Source of the DNA: Geodermatophilaceae bacterium URHA0031
GTDB lineage: Bacteria > Actinomycetota > Actinomycetes > Mycobacteriales > Geodermatophilaceae
DNA length: 64,000 nucleotides
Assembly (NCBI GenBank): GCA_000620205.1
Contig: JHVP01000008.1
Coordinates: forward strand, 1-64,000
Reading direction: 5' to 3'
The notes beneath the pieces are model-generated. The model was given only the letters and a program-made list of their open reading frames with translations, did not search any database and was not told the DNA's origin. Position numbers and translations under genes: made by a program. Positions within the stretch are counted from its first letter, which is position 1. Each line of letters opens with the position of its first letter. Of the stretch, positions 1-7,506 are shown piece after piece.

Positions 1-17
1 GTGACGCTCCTCTTGTG

Positions 18-1181
18 TCAAGCGGTGCTGAGGGCGGTTTCCCCGGCGGTCACCGGTATCGGCGAGACCAGTCGCAGGGGAGTGACCGCGGGTGGCGTCG
101 GGTTGATGTGGTGGTAGATCTCGCGGGCGACGTAGCGCTTGAGGCAGCGCATGATGTCGCGCTTCGCGAGGCCTTCGGCGGTGCGGCGGGTGACGTAGTC
201 CCGGGTCGGTGGGTGGGTCTTCATCCGGACCAGGACGATCCGCCAGAGCGCGCTGTTGGCCTGGCGGTCCCCGCCGCGGTTGAGTCGGTGGCGGTGGGTG
301 TTGCCGGAGGAGGCCTGCACGGGGGAGGCGCCGCAGAGCGCGGCGAAGGCCTGTTCGGTGACCAGTCGTTCGGGGTTGTCCCCGGCAGCGACCAGGAGCG
401 CGCCGGCGGTGTCGGGGCCGACTCCGTGGGCGGCCAGCAGGCCGGGGTGGGCGGCGGTGAGGATCGTCTTGAGGTGGGCGTCGAGGCCCTCGATCTCGGC
501 GTCGAGGTGCTGGATGCGGCGGGCCAGGGCGCTCATCGCGTACTTGGCTGCCGCGGCCGGGGTGGTGAGCTCGCCGGGGCGGAAGCGGGCGGCGGTGGCG
601 ATGAGTTGGGCGTAGCGCAGCTTCTTGACGGTGTCGCGCAGGTCGTCGGGGGCGGTGTCGGCCAGGGCCTGGAGCTGCAGCAGGGCCTGGGTGCGCTGTT
701 TGATCGCCGAGCGGCGGGCCACCCGGAGCTGGCGGGCCATCTCCACCGGCCCGGTGCCGGTCTTAGGCACGGTGCGGGCCCGGCCGGCCACGACGGCGCG
801 GGCGGCTTCCTCGGCGTCGATGGTGTCGGACTTGCCGCGTCGGCGGCGGGCTTGGCGGTTGGGCCGGTCGACCTCGACGACGTGCACGTCGCGGGCGGCC
901 AGCCAGCGGGCCAGGCCACCGCCCCAGCAGCCGGTGCCCTCGATGCCGACCGCGGCCAGCTGCCCGTGGGAGCGAAGGAACCGCAGCAGCGCCTTGAACC
1001 CGGCGGTGGTGGTGGGGAAGGTGGCGCTGGCCAGGACCCGGCCGAGGGGGTCGCAGACCGCCGCGACGTGGATGTGCTTGTGGGTGTCGACTCCGCCGAT
1101 CACCGCACCGGGTGGCCATTCGGGGCGCTCGAGGTGGTCGCGGAGGTGGTCGCGGACGTGGCGTTCTGCCAACCTGGACAT
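18..1181 (-). CDS. IS110-family transposase
   Basis: Transposase of 387 residues that would catalyse insertion-sequence movement by the RuvC-like DEDD mechanism of the IS110 family. The N-terminus carries the first acidic motif (VDTHKHIH), a DTIDAEEAARA segment follows in the middle, and the C-terminal half has the Transposase_20 signature (AALCGASPVQASSG followed by NRGGDRQANSALW). I chose the ATG at 1181 because AGAGGA lies just upstream and the family alignment begins there; the frame is open upstream to 1370. It lies at the very start of the window, so the downstream IS end is not visible. IS110 elements lack long inverted repeats, so I cannot define the element's borders. Probably intact. 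Confidence 0.9.
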   Translation of the reverse strand: MSRLAERHVRDHLRDHLERPEWPPGAVIGGVDTHKHIHVAAVCDPLGRVLASATFPTTTAGFKALLRFLRSHGQLAAVGIEGTGCWGGGLARWLAARDVHVVEVDRPNRQARRRRGKSDTIDAEEAARAVVAGRARTVPKTGTGPVEMARQLRVARRSAIKQRTQALLQLQALADTAPDDLRDTVKKLRYAQLIATAARFRPGELTTPAAAAKYAMSALARRIQHLDAEIEGLDAHLKTILTAAHPGLLAAHGVGPDTAGALLVAAGDNPERLVTEQAFAALCGASPVQASSGNTHRHRLNRGGDRQANSALWRIVLVRMKTHPPTRDYVTRRTAEGLAKRDIMRCLKRYVAREIYHHINPTPPAVTPLRLVSPIPVTAGETALSTA

Positions 1182-1584
1182 CGCCGTTCCTCTTCTGCTG
1201 CAGGGCGGATGAGAGGTGCGGCACGCACGGCCGGGACGGCGGACAGGACACTGAGTGGGCCTGGTCGCACAAGCTCCTCTGAAGTCACCCCGCCCGACCG
1301 GTCGTGCCGCAGACACCGGGGCCGGAGCAGCCGACGGGTCACCTTCCAGACAGCCCGAGGGCGTCAGCAAATGTGGGAGTCAGACCGCCGCGACCCCGGT
1401 GTCCTTGGCCCGCAGCCTGCCCCCGGAGAGACCGACCGCGGTAGCCCCATCCCATCAGTGCATGAGGTGTGTCGGATCGTGATCTTGTTCTTGGGAAAGG
1501 TGACAGTGGAGCGCGTCGTGCTGGTCGGCCGCCTGGTGGGGATCGGCGATTGGGGCCGTGCGGCGTGCTCCGGACCCGTAGGGG
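1182..1584. other. 403-base gap, no gene recognised
   Basis: Lies between the IS110 transposase and the next minus-strand gene. Part is probably the non-coding leader of the IS110 element. I see no RNA gene, clear inverted repeat or family-like open frame. Confidence 0.4.
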
Positions 1585-2100
1585 TCAGCCGATCGACTGT
1601 GGGCGGGCGGTGAGAGTTAGCCCGCGTTGCTCGGCGATCCGGACGGCGATGTCGGGGACGGTTTGCTCGCGGCGGTCGGCAGCGGCCCGTGTGTAGAGGA
1701 CGACCGCCGAGACGGCGTAGGTCCACAGCCGCGGCTCCCAGGCCCCGGCGTCTCGCAGGAGATCGGGTAGCAGTCCGCCACCCAGGCACGCCGCGGCGTA
1801 GAGGGCGTACTGGGTGCGGTAGCGCAGCGTGCGCCCGTCCAGCACCTGATCGGAGAGATAGCGGTCTGTCAGCCCCTCGTAGTTCAGCGGATCGCTCCCT
1901 GGCGGGCAGGCGAGGCCGAGTGCGGTGGCCGCCACCTCGAGCATGGCGACGTCGGGCGTGAAGAGACCGGGAACGTCGCAGGGCGCGACCGCGCCCAGGA
2001 GCACGAGCACGTCATCGTCCCCGGCCGCTAGGCCGGACAAGATCCGGACCTGGGCGTTGCGGTGCAGGACCCCTGGATCCTCACCTCGGCGCTTGACCAC
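1585..2100 (-). CDS. hypothetical protein in accessory region
   Basis: Open frame of 171 residues starting at a GTG. I do not recognise a family. The central and C-terminal parts have ordinary actinobacterial protein composition, with an alanine/leucine-rich helical stretch followed by a Tyr/Trp-containing segment (EPRLWTYAVSAVVLY) and a charged tail. The N-terminus is poorly supported: no good ribosome site precedes the GTG, so the true start may be internal or the gene may be a 5'-truncated remnant next to the IS110 copy. It stands alone between two mobile-element copies, which suggests acquired or decaying DNA. No function is proposed. Confidence 0.45.
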   Translation of the reverse strand: MVKRRGEDPGVLHRNAQVRILSGLAAGDDDVLVLLGAVAPCDVPGLFTPDVAMLEVAATALGLACPPGSDPLNYEGLTDRYLSDQVLDGRTLRYRTQYALYAAACLGGGLLPDLLRDAGAWEPRLWTYAVSAVVLYTRAAADRREQTVPDIAVRIAEQRGLTLTARPQSIG

Positions 2101-2449
2101 GCGTGCATCGTCTCGCGCGTTGCCTTGCAGCGGGACGCCTGCTGAGCGCAGTCATAAGCGAGGTGGGCGGTGGTGTGACCGCCGAGCTACTGCGGCCCGA
2201 TGCCGATCGCCAGCGACAGCCGGTCGCGACAGCGGCAGGTGTCCCAGAAGGCGGCTTCAGAGACACCTGGCCCAGCCCCCTTCAGCGGTGCGCGGTGCGC
2301 CGCCTACGGCGTCGCGCGTCGATGTAGTGCACGCCAGAGGTTGAACCCGGACGCTGCCAACAGCAGACCGTTTGCGGCAACGCCAAGCCACCGCTCAACC
2401 TCGACCCCAGGCCAACCCGACCAAAGGGCAAAAGGTTGGCAGCCCAGCA
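2101..2449. other. 349-base gap, no gene recognised
   Basis: Non-coding stretch between the orphan hypothetical and the DinB-like gene. Open frames here have no recognisable protein character. No structured RNA or repeat was identified. Confidence 0.4.
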
Positions 2450-3238
2450 CTACCTGTGCTCTCGAGCTGCCGGATCAGCCCACGTCGGCCGCCCCTCGAG
2501 GTGTGCAAGGTCGCGCTCGGCGTACTCGCGGTGCAGCCACTCCTCGTTGAGCACCGTGCTGAGGCAGCGGCGTACCAGGAACGACTCGGACTTGGGGTAC
2601 CCCGGCTCCAGCACCGGCTGGGTCATCTCGTCGAGCCGCTCGTCGGTCAGCTCCTGGAGCACTCGCGCCACTGTCGCCATCCGCTCGGTGCGAACGGCCA
2701 CGATCTCGTCGAGGGAGGGTCTCGCGTCCGTTTGGTGAGGTACCGCCGGGGTGTCGGCGGGCATTTCGCTGTGGGCCAGCCCCAGCGGGTGGTAGGGCCG
2801 CGGGTCGCCCAAGATGACTCGCAGCACCCAGGCGTCGGTGGCCATGACCAGATGCCGCAGTGTCTCGATGAACGACCACTCGCCGTCGACTCGCTCGTGC
2901 AGCAAATCCTCGGGAAGCGATCGGGCGCGCTGAAGGGCGGCGCCCCACCGGCGCACGACGACGTTCCACGCCCGTCGGAAACCGTCGGCATCAGTGGGCC
3001 GCAGAAGGGTGCGGTCGGGGTCGCGTCGGTCGAGTTCGGCCTCGACCAGCGGGCCGACGTCCACCCCGTTGATCGTCACATTGTTGATGTAGCCGTCGAT
3101 CTCCACCCGCTCGAACCAAGCGCCCCGGATCACGGTGTCCTGGAAGTAGACGTTGTGGAAGCGCGATCGGCTGAAGTCGACCTCCTCGAAGCGGCTGTGG
3201 CTCAAGTCCGCGCGCAGGTAGTCCGTCACAGCCGTCAC
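2450..3238 (-). CDS. DinB-fold protein with N-terminal pentapeptide-like segment
   Basis: About 262 residues. The first ~45 residues read as pentapeptide-repeat-like units (ADLSHSRFEEVDFSRSRFHNVYF) in which every fifth residue is Phe or Leu. The rest resembles the DinB/YfiT four-helix metal-binding family: the WSFIETLRHLVMATDAW segment has the His typical of the fold's first metal ligand, and NEEWLHREYAERDL near the C-terminus resembles the last helix with its His ligand. DinB-like proteins are often thiol-dependent or metal-dependent transferases, but the substrate cannot be told. I chose GTG at 3238 because the pentapeptide pattern begins there; the frame extends to 3286. The IS30 copy ends about 90 bases upstream and probably replaced the native promoter. 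Confidence 0.7.
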   Translation of the reverse strand: MTAVTDYLRADLSHSRFEEVDFSRSRFHNVYFQDTVIRGAWFERVEIDGYINNVTINGVDVGPLVEAELDRRDPDRTLLRPTDADGFRRAWNVVVRRWGAALQRARSLPEDLLHERVDGEWSFIETLRHLVMATDAWVLRVILGDPRPYHPLGLAHSEMPADTPAVPHQTDARPSLDEIVAVRTERMATVARVLQELTDERLDEMTQPVLEPGYPKSESFLVRRCLSTVLNEEWLHREYAERDLAHLEGRPTWADPAAREHR

Positions 3239-3327
3239 ATTGCCACCGCCCGCCGACAGGTCTAGTGACAGCGGTCCCTGGAGCACGCCGCGCGAGAGCG
3301 GCTGGGTGTCCCGTGGTGGGCGGCGGT

Positions 3328-3346
3328 TTCAAGCTGTCGTCGCAAC
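3328..3346 (+). repeat. IS30 left inverted repeat
   Basis: Sequence TTCAAGCTGTCGTCGCAAC. It pairs with the right repeat (17 of 19 identical after reverse complementing) and overlaps the transposase stop codon. Confidence 0.8.
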
Positions 3347-4537
3347 GACTGGCTTGTCGGGGTCGGACAGTAGCCGCTGCATGGCTTGCGCTGGGGTGAT
3401 GAAGCCGAGGGTCTGGCGGGGCCTGCCGTTGAGTTCGGCGGCGACGGCCTCGAGGTGCTCAGCGCTGTGGACCGAGAGGTCGGTGCCCTTGGGGAAATAT
3501 TGGCGCAGCAGGCCGTTGGTGTTCTCGTTGCTGCCGCGCTGCCAGGGCGAGTGCGGATCGCAGAAATAGATCGCCATATCGGTGGCCAGCGTGATGGCCT
3601 GGTGCTGGGCCAGCTCGGTGCCCTGGTCCCAGGTCAGTGAGCGGCGCAGCTGCTCGGGCAGCGTCGTGATCGCCTCGACCAGCCGGTCGCGGACGGTCTG
3701 GGCGCCGTGCCCGTCGGGCAAGTGGACCAGGAGGCAGAACCGGGTCTGGCGTTCGACCAGGGTGCCGATCGCCGAGCGGCAGTGCTGGCCCAGGATCAGG
3801 TCGCCTTCCCAGTGGCCGGGCACCGCGCGGTCGGCGGCTTCGGCCGGTCGTTCGCTGATCGAGACCATGCCGGCGATCTTGGCCGTGGTCGGGCTGGAGA
3901 ACCCGTGGGGCCGGCGCCAGGCCCGGCCGGTGCGCAGATGCCGGTGCAGCTCGGTGCGCAGCTGGCCGCGGCCCTGCACGAACAGCGCCTGGTAGATGGT
4001 CTCGTGACTCACTCGCATCGCCGCCTCATCGCCATGCTCGCCGGCCAAATGCGCGCTGATCTGGGCCGGACTCCACTTCCGGCACAGCTTGGCTTGCACT
4101 GCCGATGCCAGCCGTGCGTTCTCGAGTTTGAACGGCTTGGGCCGCCGTGCCCGCAGTCCGGCGCGTTTGTGTGCCGCGTACGGGGCGTACCTGACCTGCC
4201 TCGCCCGCCCGGCCGCCGGCGTGGGCCCGTTGCGGCGCAGCTCGCGACTGATCGTCGATGGCGCGCGGCCGAGCTGAGCCGCGATCGCGCGCATCGACGC
4301 CCCGGCCAGATGCAGGTCGGCGATCTGCAGCCGTTCCTCCAGCGACAGGTACCGCGCCGACACCGCCCGCGGTGCCGCCGGCGGTCGACCGCCCGAGGTA
4401 CGTCGCCACCGATATCCCTGCCGCCGATCCACGCCGACAGCCTCACAGGCCTGCGAGAAGGCAGCCCCCGCCGTCACCAGCTCCCAGAACCGCTGCTGCC
4501 GCTCATCGCGAACCCGCCGCCACTCCGAAACCACCAC
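3329..4537 (-). CDS. IS30-family transposase
   Basis: Transposase of 402 residues. The N-terminal third holds a helix-turn-helix (LSLEERLQIADLHLAGAS followed by IAAQLGRAPSTISRELRRNG) typical of IS30 DNA binding. The catalytic core follows: HWEGDLILG gives the first Asp, LTWDQGTEL the second, and SNENTNGLLRQYFPKGTDL the Glu. The spacing between second Asp and Glu is exactly 33 residues, the classical IS30 D-33-E arrangement. All catalytic residues are present and the frame is unbroken, so the enzyme may be active. It starts at GTG 4537, just inside the right inverted repeat. Confidence 0.95.
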   Translation of the reverse strand: MVVSEWRRVRDERQQRFWELVTAGAAFSQACEAVGVDRRQGYRWRRTSGGRPPAAPRAVSARYLSLEERLQIADLHLAGASMRAIAAQLGRAPSTISRELRRNGPTPAAGRARQVRYAPYAAHKRAGLRARRPKPFKLENARLASAVQAKLCRKWSPAQISAHLAGEHGDEAAMRVSHETIYQALFVQGRGQLRTELHRHLRTGRAWRRPHGFSSPTTAKIAGMVSISERPAEAADRAVPGHWEGDLILGQHCRSAIGTLVERQTRFCLLVHLPDGHGAQTVRDRLVEAITTLPEQLRRSLTWDQGTELAQHQAITLATDMAIYFCDPHSPWQRGSNENTNGLLRQYFPKGTDLSVHSAEHLEAVAAELNGRPRQTLGFITPAQAMQRLLSDPDKPVVATTA

Positions 4538-4559
4538 AACACCTCGCGCTCACAGGGGT

Positions 4560-4578
4560 GTTGCGACGACCGCCTGAA
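4560..4578 (-). repeat. IS30 right inverted repeat
   Basis: Read on the minus strand: TTCAGGCGGTCGTCGCAAC, matching the left repeat at 17 of 19 positions. It lies 22 bases upstream of the transposase start. Confidence 0.8.
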
Positions 4579-4636
4579 TGCGCCGGCCGCTTGGGGACAG
4601 CCCCGGGGGCGGCTTCACGAACAGTCGGCCACGCCT

Positions 4637-4672
4637 GGGCGCCTCGTTCCGCGGTGGCGGAACGAGGCGCCC
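4637..4672 (-). terminator. strong hairpin downstream of collagen-like gene
   Basis: Perfect 16-bp stem (GGGCGCCTCGTTCCGC and its complement) with a 4-base GGTG loop, about 20 bases after the stop of the minus-strand collagen-like gene. No U-run follows, as is usual for actinobacterial hairpin terminators. Confidence 0.7.
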
Positions 4673-4691
4673 TTCAGAGGTGCGGCGTTGG

Positions 4692-5687
4692 TCAGGCGAT
4701 GGAGCGCACGTTGGACAGGTCGGGGCTCGACTGCTTGTTCGCTGCGGCGTCGGTGTCGACGATGGCGCGCAGGAACAACCCGCCCTGCAGCTTGACCAGC
4801 CGTGAGGCGAGCGTCGCCAGGTACCGGGCGCTCACCCGCGGGTCGAGCACGGTGCGGGGCGTGACGTCCAGCGCCGCCTGCTTGACCTTGGACGCCAGCT
4901 CAGCGGTGCTGGGCTGGTAGAGCCAGGCCGGACCAGACGGGCCCTGAGAACCCTGGACGCCGGGCAAACCAGCCGGGCCGACCGGACCAGCCGGGCCCTG
5001 CACGCCCTGCGGGCCCTGCAGGCCGCGGACACCGGGTGCGCCCTGCTCGCCCTGCAGACCGGGCAGGCCCTGCACACCGGGCAGGCCCCTCTCGCCCTGC
5101 TCGCCGGTCTCGCCGATCACACCGCGCTGACCTCGAGCGCCGGGCAGACCCTGCTCACCCTGCGGACCGTGCTCGCCCCGCTCACCGGCCACACCCTGCG
5201 GGCCAGTCTCGCCCTGCAGCCCAGGCAGGCCCTGCGGGCCCTGCTCGCCGGGGCGGCCGGTGGAGCCGGGCAGACCCTGCTCACCCTGCGGACCGGTCTC
5301 ACCCTCGGGCCCCTGCTCACCCTGCGGGCCCTGCTCGCCGAGCGGGCCGATCGGTCCCTTGAGGCCGCGCTCACCGATCGGACCGACAGGGCCGGTCAGG
5401 CCCTGCTCGCCCTTGTCGCCCTCGTCGCCCTGCTCACCGACAGGACCGGCGGGACCCTTGGCACCCTTGTCGCCCTGCTCACCGACAGGACCGGCGGGAC
5501 CCTTCGCACCCTTGTCGCCTCGCTCACCGGCGGGGCCGACCGGTCCCTTGGGACCCTTGTCGCCGGGCTCCCCGGCCGGCCCGACCGGGCCGGTCGGACC
5601 CTTCACGCCGCGGTCACCTTCCTCGACGGTGACGTCGACGGGAACCGCGACAGTCTCGGTGGACGTGGTGCTCTTCGATTGCGCCAT
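4692..5687 (-). CDS. collagen-like triple-helix repeat protein
   Basis: Protein of 331 residues with three parts. Residues 1-23 are a Ser/Thr-rich then acidic head (ending VTVEE). Residues 24-254 are 77 uninterrupted Gly-X-Y triplets, rich in GPx, GEQ, GDK and GLP units with regular charge alternation, as in bacterial collagens that form stable trimers without hydroxyproline. Residues 255-331 are a globular tail beginning WLYQPS, predicted mostly helical, which could serve as a trimerisation or anchoring domain. There is no signal peptide, LPXTG motif or membrane segment, so export is not evident. ATG 5687 follows GAAAGG; the frame upstream lacks protein character. A strong hairpin follows the gene. 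Confidence 0.9.
   Translation of the reverse strand: MAQSKSTTSTETVAVPVDVTVEEGDRGVKGPTGPVGPAGEPGDKGPKGPVGPAGERGDKGAKGPAGPVGEQGDKGAKGPAGPVGEQGDEGDKGEQGLTGPVGPIGERGLKGPIGPLGEQGPQGEQGPEGETGPQGEQGLPGSTGRPGEQGPQGLPGLQGETGPQGVAGERGEHGPQGEQGLPGARGQRGVIGETGEQGERGLPGVQGLPGLQGEQGAPGVRGLQGPQGVQGPAGPVGPAGLPGVQGSQGPSGPAWLYQPSTAELASKVKQAALDVTPRTVLDPRVSARYLATLASRLVKLQGGLFLRAIVDTDAAANKQSSPDLSNVRSIA
5430..5519. repeat. 45-bp tandem duplication inside collagen-like gene
   Basis: Two adjacent 45-base units (5430-5474 and 5475-5519) differ at one base. Each encodes five triplets ([15 protein letters not shown]). Slippage or unequal crossing over would add or remove in-frame triplets. Confidence 0.9.
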
Positions 5688-6103
5688 GGTGGCGGGCCTT
5701 TCATGTAGACGGTCATGTGGCGGGCGGCGTCGCTGGATCAGCCACCCAGGCTTCGGAATCCGTCCGGCCCCCGCGGAGGTCGGGCTGATGCGGTCCAGCC
5801 GGCATCGGACGGGACTTGCCCGACGACCAACCACCCGCACCATGCCCAGTGCTAGCGGCAGCAAGCACCCGACTTCCAGTGAGACCGCCCACAACGACCG
5901 GCGCGCGTTCGAGGGCCGGGCGCTGGGTTGCGACGCAGCGGGCCGAGCCGCCTGCTGGCCGTCCGTTTCGAGCGCCACGGCCACCGAGCGACACCGAAAG
6001 CCGGAAGTGACCGGATGCAGTCCCGTTCCCAACTCGTGCCCAGTCAGCCCCAGAAACGGGCCTTGAGCCGGTCGATCCGGTACGAATAACCTGGTGGGAT
6101 GCG
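5688..6103. other. 416-base gap upstream of collagen-like gene
   Basis: Non-coding by eye; several overlapping frames are open only through high GC. It must contain the promoter of the minus-strand collagen-like gene and the 3' flank of tRNA-Thr. I could not assign -10 or -35 boxes. Confidence 0.4.
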
Positions 6104-6176
6104 AGCCGCCTGTCGGAATCGAACCGACGACCTTCTCATTACGAGTGAGATGCTCTACCGACTGAGCTAAGGCGGC
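6104..6176 (-). tRNA. tRNA-Thr (anticodon CGT)
   Basis: Read on the minus strand, a 73-base cloverleaf: acceptor arms GCCGCCT and AGGCGGC pair fully, the D arm reads GCTCAGTCGGTAGAGC, the anticodon stem TCTCA/TGAGA encloses CTCGTAA (anticodon CGT), and the T arm contains GGTTCGATTCC. The discriminator base is T, as usual for tRNA-Thr. CCA is not encoded. Confidence 0.97.
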
Positions 6177-6245
6177 GGACTGCGCGGGTGAGCTTACGGC
6201 ACCACCGCCGTCGGCCCGGCGACCCCCCGCTGCGGGTCGGCCGGT

Positions 6246-7424
6246 TCAGGCCGGCAGCCGCAGCGCCACGGTGAGCGCCTCGACCGCGATCTGCGGTTTC
6301 ACGTTCTGCTCCAGTGCGGTGCGCGCGGCCAGCACGGCGTCGATCCGGCGCAGCGCCCCCTCCGCTCCGATCCGGCGGGCCAGCTCGACGGCGTCGGCCC
6401 GGCGGTCGGGATGGGCCAGCGGCAGGCTGAGCTCTCCTGATCCGGCGCCCACCGCGCTGACCACCAGGGCGTCCCGGTACAGCGCTGCGAGGTCCACCAG
6501 GGCGCGGTCGAGGGAGTCCCGGCCCAGCCGGGTGGCCCGGGACTTCTGCCGCTTCTCCAGCTCCTTGAGCTGACCGGCACCGCGGCTGGCCGCGGCCACC
6601 CCCGGCCCGCGGGCGCCGACGCCGAGGCTCGCCTTGACCGCCTCGGTCTCGGCGGCGTCCACCTCGGCGACGGTCTTGTCCGACTCGTCCTTGGCCGAGC
6701 CCACCAGGTCGTCGGCGGCGTTGAGGCAGGCGGCGAGCGAGACCAGTGACAGCGGGATGTCCAGCACGGCCTTGCGGGCCAACCGGGCCGCCTCGTCGCG
6801 GGCCAGGTGCCGGGCGCGGCCGACGTGACCTCCGGCGGCCGCCGCCGACCAGGCGGCCAGCGCCGGGTCGATGCCGTCCCGGCGGGCCAGCACCTCCGCG
6901 ACGGCCTCGACGGTCGGGGTGCGCAGCGCCACCACGCGGCAGCGGGACCGGATGGTGACCGGCACGTCGTCGGGGTGCAGCGAGGGCGCGCAGAGCAGGA
7001 ACACCGTGCGCGGCGGCGGCTCCTCGAGCATCTTCAGCACCGTGTTGCCGGCCTGCTCGGTCATCCGGTCGGCGTCCTCGACGACCACGATCTGCCAGCG
7101 ACCCCGGGAGGGCGCCCGCCCGGCGGTGCGCACGATCTGGCGCACCTCGGCGACGCCGATCGACAGCCCCTCGGGCACCACCCGGTGGACGTCGGCGTGG
7201 CTGCCGGCCAGCACGGTGCGGCACTCGTGGCAGGTGCCGTCCCCGCCCGCCTCGCACTGCAGGGCCGCGGCGAACGCCCGGGCGGCGACCGAACGGCCGG
7301 ACCCGGGCGGGCCGGTGAAGAGCCAGGCGTGGGTCATCGCGGCCGGCTGGGCCACCGCCGCCTGCAGCTCGGCCACGACCGCCGGCTGCCCGACGACGTC
7401 GGCCCACACCCCACCCACGCTCAC
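6246..7424 (-). CDS. holB: DNA polymerase III subunit delta'
   Basis: Clamp-loader subunit of 392 residues, part of the gamma/delta/delta' complex that opens the beta clamp and loads it on primed DNA. The AAA+ module begins with a P-loop at about residues 38-45 that reads GPPGSGRS, with Arg replacing the catalytic Lys; delta' subunits are commonly ATPase-dead. Cysteines at 57, 65 and 68 (QC, then TCHEC) belong to the zinc module of this family. IVVVEDADRM is the Walker B region. GTG 7424 is preceded by GGGAGG. It lies directly downstream of tmk on the same strand, an arrangement common in actinobacteria. Confidence 0.93.
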   Translation of the reverse strand: MSVGGVWADVVGQPAVVAELQAAVAQPAAMTHAWLFTGPPGSGRSVAARAFAAALQCEAGGDGTCHECRTVLAGSHADVHRVVPEGLSIGVAEVRQIVRTAGRAPSRGRWQIVVVEDADRMTEQAGNTVLKMLEEPPPRTVFLLCAPSLHPDDVPVTIRSRCRVVALRTPTVEAVAEVLARRDGIDPALAAWSAAAAGGHVGRARHLARDEAARLARKAVLDIPLSLVSLAACLNAADDLVGSAKDESDKTVAEVDAAETEAVKASLGVGARGPGVAAASRGAGQLKELEKRQKSRATRLGRDSLDRALVDLAALYRDALVVSAVGAGSGELSLPLAHPDRRADAVELARRIGAEGALRRIDAVLAARTALEQNVKPQIAVEALTVALRLPA

Positions 7425-7447
7425 CTGACCATCCTCCCGCACCCGCT

Positions 7448-7505
7448 CCTCGGCCCCCTCCAGAGGCTCGCCGCGAGCCTGCGAGCGGTGAGGAGGAGGG
7501 GGTCC
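7448..7505 (-). repeat. 58-bp GGACCCC palindromic element, copy A
   Basis: Read on the minus strand it begins GGACCCCCTCCTCC and ends GAGGGGGCCGAGG. It matches the copy at 63235-63292 at about 50 of 58 positions with no gaps. The inner part forms a perfect AGGCTCG/CGAGCCT stem. It starts right after the tmk stop and lies upstream of holB, so it may act as a partial terminator or mRNA stabiliser. Confidence 0.75.
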
Positions 7506-7506
7506 T

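Larger units (their letters stand above)
3328..4578 (-). mobile_element. IS30-family insertion sequence, complete
   Basis: One IS30-type transposase gene bounded by inverted repeats at 3328-3346 and 4560-4578, which match at 17 of 19 positions. The total of 1251 bases is close to the family norm. The stop codon of the transposase lies inside the left repeat. I could not see a convincing target-site duplication. The element sits directly upstream of the DinB-like gene. Confidence 0.85.

Noticed and set aside
15..1613. Long plus-strand open frame opposite the IS110 transposase
   Set aside because: Composition is that of an antisense shadow in high-GC DNA; the minus strand encodes a clear transposase.
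3321..4583. Target-site duplication flanking IS30
   Set aside because: Flanking bases share at most one or two positions, which is not distinguishable from chance.
4692..5687. CRISPR-like direct repeats in the collagen gene
   Set aside because: The repeats are coding Gly-X-Y triplets in one continuous frame with no unique spacers.
1..6100. Genomic island bounded by tRNA-Thr
   Set aside because: The IS copies lie near tRNA-Thr, but I found no integrase and no duplicated tRNA 3' end that would mark an attachment site.
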